Below are positions 61,566 through 64,000 of a stretch of DNA of 64,000 nucleotides, piece by piece. Position 1 is the stretch's first letter. Each line of letters opens with the position of its first letter. Source of the DNA: Luteococcus sanguinis (lineage in GTDB: Bacteria; Actinomycetota; Actinomycetes; Propionibacteriales; Propionibacteriaceae); contig NZ_BAAAKI010000002.1 in assembly GCF_039527675.1 (NCBI RefSeq), positions 124,001 to 188,000 of the forward strand, given 5' to 3'. The notes beneath the pieces are model-generated. The model was not told where the DNA came from. It saw only the letters and a program-made list of their open reading frames with translations, and ran no database searches. Both the position numbers and the translations under genes were made by a program.

Positions 61566-63016
61566 GCGAGCAGAACGGAACCGCCGAGGGACGCCTGTGG
61601 GGTGGCCGTTTCGCCGGTGGCCCCGCGGACGCGATGTTCGCGCTGTCCAAGTCGACGCAGTTCGACTGGCGCCTGGCCCGCCATGACCTGGCGGGTTCCA
61701 CGGCACACGCCCACGCCCTGCAGCGCGCCGGGCTGCTGACCGACGACGAGCACCGCGAACTGGTATCCGGCATCGCCGAGCTCGACCGCCGCGTCGTGAG
61801 CGGCGAGTTCGGTCCCGCCCCCACCGACGAGGACGTCCACGGCGCCCTCGAGCGAGGTCTGGTGGAAATCTGCGGCGCCGAGCTGGGCGGCCGGTTACGC
61901 GCCGGCCGTTCCCGCAATGACCAGATTGCCACCTTGATCCGCTCCTACCTGCGCGAGGAGGTACGCATCATCGCCGCGGAACTCCGGGAACTGGTCGGCG
62001 CACTGCACCAGCAGGCCAGCACACACCTCGGCGCCCCGATGCCGGGCCGTACACACCTGCAGTCGGCCCAGCCGGTCTTGTTGTCGCACCACCTGCTGGC
62101 ACACGCCTGGCCGCTGGTGCGCGACCTGGAACGCATCCGTGATCTGGACGCCCGGCTCGCGGTCTCGCCCTATGGATCGGCGGCCCTGGCCGGAACCTCC
62201 TTGGGGCTCGATCCCGAGGCGGTCGCCCACGACCTGGGCTTCGCGGCCTCGGTCCCCAACTCCATCGACGGCACCGCCGCCCGGGACCTGGTTGCCGAGA
62301 CCGCCTACGTGCTGGCCCAGGTGGGGGTGGACCTCTCCCGCATCAGCGAGGAGGTCATCATCTGGTCGACGGTCGAGTTCGGCTTTGCGAAGTTGGACGA
62401 CGCCTGGTCGACCGGCTCGTCGATCATGCCCCAGAAGAAGAACCCCGACGTCGCGGAGCTGGCGCGGGGCAAGTCGGGACGCTTCATCGGCAACCTCGCC
62501 GGCTTGATGACCACCTTCAAGGGCCTCCCGCTCGCGTACAACCGCGACCTCCAGGAAGACAAGGAGCCCGTCTTCGACGACATCGACCAGCTGAAGGTGT
62601 TGTTGCCCGCAATGACCGGCATGGTCGCGACGCTCGACTTCCAGGTCGAGCGGATGGCCGAACGCGCTCCGCAGGGGTTCTCGCTCGCCACCGATGTCGC
62701 CGACTGGCTGGTGCGTCAGCGCGTCCCCTTCGCCGTGGCCCACGAGGTCTCGGGCAAGGCGGTGCGCTACTGCGAGGGCAAGGGCATCGAGCTCTACGAG
62801 CTCACCGCGGACGACCTGCCCGCCATCGACGAACGCCTGCGGCCCGCAGTGCTGGCGGTGCTGAGCGTCGACGGTTCGATCAATGCCCGCGACGGACGTG
62901 GTGGCACGGCCCAGCGCCAGGTCGCCATCCAGCTGGACGAGGTGGCTGGCCGTGCCGACGAGCTGTTGCGCGCCCTCTCGGGTTGGGAACCGGTCCGCGC
63001 GTCCGACGACCGGTAA
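61562..63016 (+). CDS. argH: Argininosuccinate lyase
   Basis: A 484-residue tetrameric lyase for the last step of arginine synthesis. Motifs RLWGGRFAGGPADAM, AGRSRNDQIATLIR, the family signature GSSIMPQKKNP with the catalytic Ser loop, and TVEFGFAKLDDAWSTG are intact. Last gene of the cluster; argG, normally just before argH, is missing here. Confidence 0.95.
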   Translation: MSEQNGTAEGRLWGGRFAGGPADAMFALSKSTQFDWRLARHDLAGSTAHAHALQRAGLLTDDEHRELVSGIAELDRRVVSGEFGPAPTDEDVHGALERGLVEICGAELGGRLRAGRSRNDQIATLIRSYLREEVRIIAAELRELVGALHQQASTHLGAPMPGRTHLQSAQPVLLSHHLLAHAWPLVRDLERIRDLDARLAVSPYGSAALAGTSLGLDPEAVAHDLGFAASVPNSIDGTAARDLVAETAYVLAQVGVDLSRISEEVIIWSTVEFGFAKLDDAWSTGSSIMPQKKNPDVAELARGKSGRFIGNLAGLMTTFKGLPLAYNRDLQEDKEPVFDDIDQLKVLLPAMTGMVATLDFQVERMAERAPQGFSLATDVADWLVRQRVPFAVAHEVSGKAVRYCEGKGIELYELTADDLPAIDERLRPAVLAVLSVDGSINARDGRGGTAQRQVAIQLDEVAGRADELLRALSGWEPVRASDDR

Positions 63017-63029
63017 TTTCCTGGTCATC

Positions 63030-63058
63030 ACCCGGCCCACCACTATGGTGGGCCGGGT
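63030..63058 (+). promoter_or_regulatory. Hairpin that overlaps the tyrS promoter and start codon
   Basis: A perfect 13-bp stem (63030-63042 with 63046-63058, loop CTA) can act as argH terminator. TATGGT (63044-63049) inside it is followed by 7 bases and GTG 63057, so a leaderless tyrS promoter lies in the same palindrome. Confidence 0.55.
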
Positions 63059-64000
63059 GAATGCTGTCCTGGACGAACTGAAGTGGCGGGGGCTGGTCTA
63101 CCAGACCACCGACGAGCAGGCCCTCGCGGCCCATCTCGACGAGGGTCCGATCACCGGCTATGTGGGCTTCGACCCCAGTGCCCCCAGCATCCACTTCGGC
63201 AACCTGGTGCAGTTGATGGTCTGGCGCCACCTGCAGCGCGCCGGCCACAAGCCGCTGCTGCTGGTGGGCGGCGCCACCGGCCTGATCGGTGACCCGCGCA
63301 TGTCCAGCGAGCGCAACCTCAACCCGCGTGATGTCGTCGAGGGCTGGGTCGAGCGAATCCGCGGCCAGGTGTCGAAGTTCGTGGACTTCGCCGGCCCCAA
63401 CGGCGCCGAGGTCGTGAACAACTACGACTGGACGAAAGACCTGTCCACCCTGGACTTCCTGCGCGACGTGGGCAAGCACTTCTCGGTGAATCGCATGCTG
63501 GCCCGCGACGTGGTGGCCACCCGGCTGGATTCCGGCATCTCCTACACCGAATTCAGCTACATCCTGTTGCAGTCCTTGGACTACCGGGAGCTGTACCGGA
63601 CGAAGAACTGCACCCTGCAGACCGGGGCCTCCGACCAGTGGGGCAACATCTCCTCCGGTGTGGAACTGATCCGTCGTTCGGACGGTGGCAAGGCGCACGG
63701 CTTGTGCACGCCGCTGTTGACCAAGGCAGACGGGACCAAGTTCGGCAAGACGGAGTCGGGGACGGTGTGGCTCGACCCCCAGATGACCTCGCCGTACGCC
63801 TTCCACCAGTTCTTCCTGAACGCGGAGGACGCGAAGGTCATCGACTACCTCAAGGTCTTCAGTGAGCGATCCCACGACGAGATTGACGAGCTGGAACGGC
63901 TGACGCAGGCCGAGCCACACAAGCGCGCCGCCCAGAAGGCGCTGGCTGACGACATCACCGACCTGGTGCACTCGGTCGCCGAGCGGGAGGCAGCCGTCGC
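63057..64000 (+). CDS. tyrS: Tyrosyl-tRNA synthetase, N-terminal part (3' end outside window)
   Basis: The first 314 codons of a class I synthetase that charges tRNA-Tyr. The Rossmann core has YVGFDPSAPSIHFGNLVQLM (HIGH-equivalent HFGN), the tyrosine pocket GGATGLIGDP, and KADGTKFGKTESGTVW (KMSKS-equivalent KFGKT). The frame runs off the end. GTG 63057 is the start, leaderless. Gene order argH-tyrS is common in related genomes. Confidence 0.95.
   Translation, partial: MNAVLDELKWRGLVYQTTDEQALAAHLDEGPITGYVGFDPSAPSIHFGNLVQLMVWRHLQRAGHKPLLLVGGATGLIGDPRMSSERNLNPRDVVEGWVERIRGQVSKFVDFAGPNGAEVVNNYDWTKDLSTLDFLRDVGKHFSVNRMLARDVVATRLDSGISYTEFSYILLQSLDYRELYRTKNCTLQTGASDQWGNISSGVELIRRSDGGKAHGLCTPLLTKADGTKFGKTESGTVWLDPQMTSPYAFHQFFLNAEDAKVIDYLKVFSERSHDEIDELERLTQAEPHKRAAQKALADDITDLVHSVAEREAAV

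Overview
This is 64 kb of high-GC DNA from an actinobacterium. The evidence is the vertically inherited gene order (smc-ftsY ... ffh-rpsP-khpA-rimM-trmD-rplS-lepB-rnhB-DUF2469-yraN-comM-dprA), the mycothiol ligase mshC next to the actinobacterial DUF3090/SCO1664/MSMEG_4193 families, frequent GTG starts, 4-base stop/start overlaps, and many TANNNT boxes 6-7 bases in front of start codons, which implies leaderless transcription. A member of the Propionibacteriales is a reasonable guess, but nothing in the window proves the genus. I see no rRNA, transposase, integrase, phage gene or CRISPR array.

Layout: (1) 1-2.6 kb, smc (cut by the edge), a small membrane protein and ftsY. (2) 2.7-12.6 kb, metabolic genes lying between ftsY and ffh: a secreted GH3 glycosidase, a glycerol-1-phosphate dehydrogenase, a potDABC-type polyamine importer behind an unusual structured leader, and an FGGY sugar kinase. 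(3) 12.7-19.2 kb, ffh, a His-rich amidohydrolase, mntH, then rpsP-khpA-rimM-trmD. (4) 19.4-24.8 kb, the sdhCAB operon and a sigma factor with a membrane-anchored partner. (5) 25-31.8 kb, rplS, two tandem signal peptidases (the first lacks its catalytic residues), rnhB, DUF2469, yraN-comM-dprA. (6) 31.8-42 kb, a large secreted amidase, then a two-component system, an AfuABC-type ABC importer and an organophosphate-antiporter gene broken by one in-frame TGA, and a tRNA-Leu. (7) 42-49.4 kb, an aldo/keto reductase, a phosphatase-DUF3090-kinase-like-mshC cluster, hisE-hisG and small conserved proteins. (8) 49.4-56.7 kb, infC-rpmI-rplT, a SpoU methyltransferase, pheST and a TetR regulator. (9) 56.7-64 kb, argCJBD-argR-argH (no argF or argG) and tyrS (cut by the edge).

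The most interesting signals are in non-coding or oddly coded DNA: a three-way-junction-like RNA fold ending at the potD ribosome site; a terminator/antiterminator pair in front of infC, which itself starts with ATC; a leaderless 25-codon leader ORF with two mutually exclusive hairpins in front of pheST; two tandem ARG boxes at argC; a putative sugar-phosphate sensing and uptake locus carrying a nonsense codon; and a predicted kinase/phosphatase pair linked to mycothiol synthesis. Three N runs (2695-2723, 23023-23054, 41502-41526) fall in or beside GC-rich sequence; the first two clearly sit between the arms of terminator hairpins.
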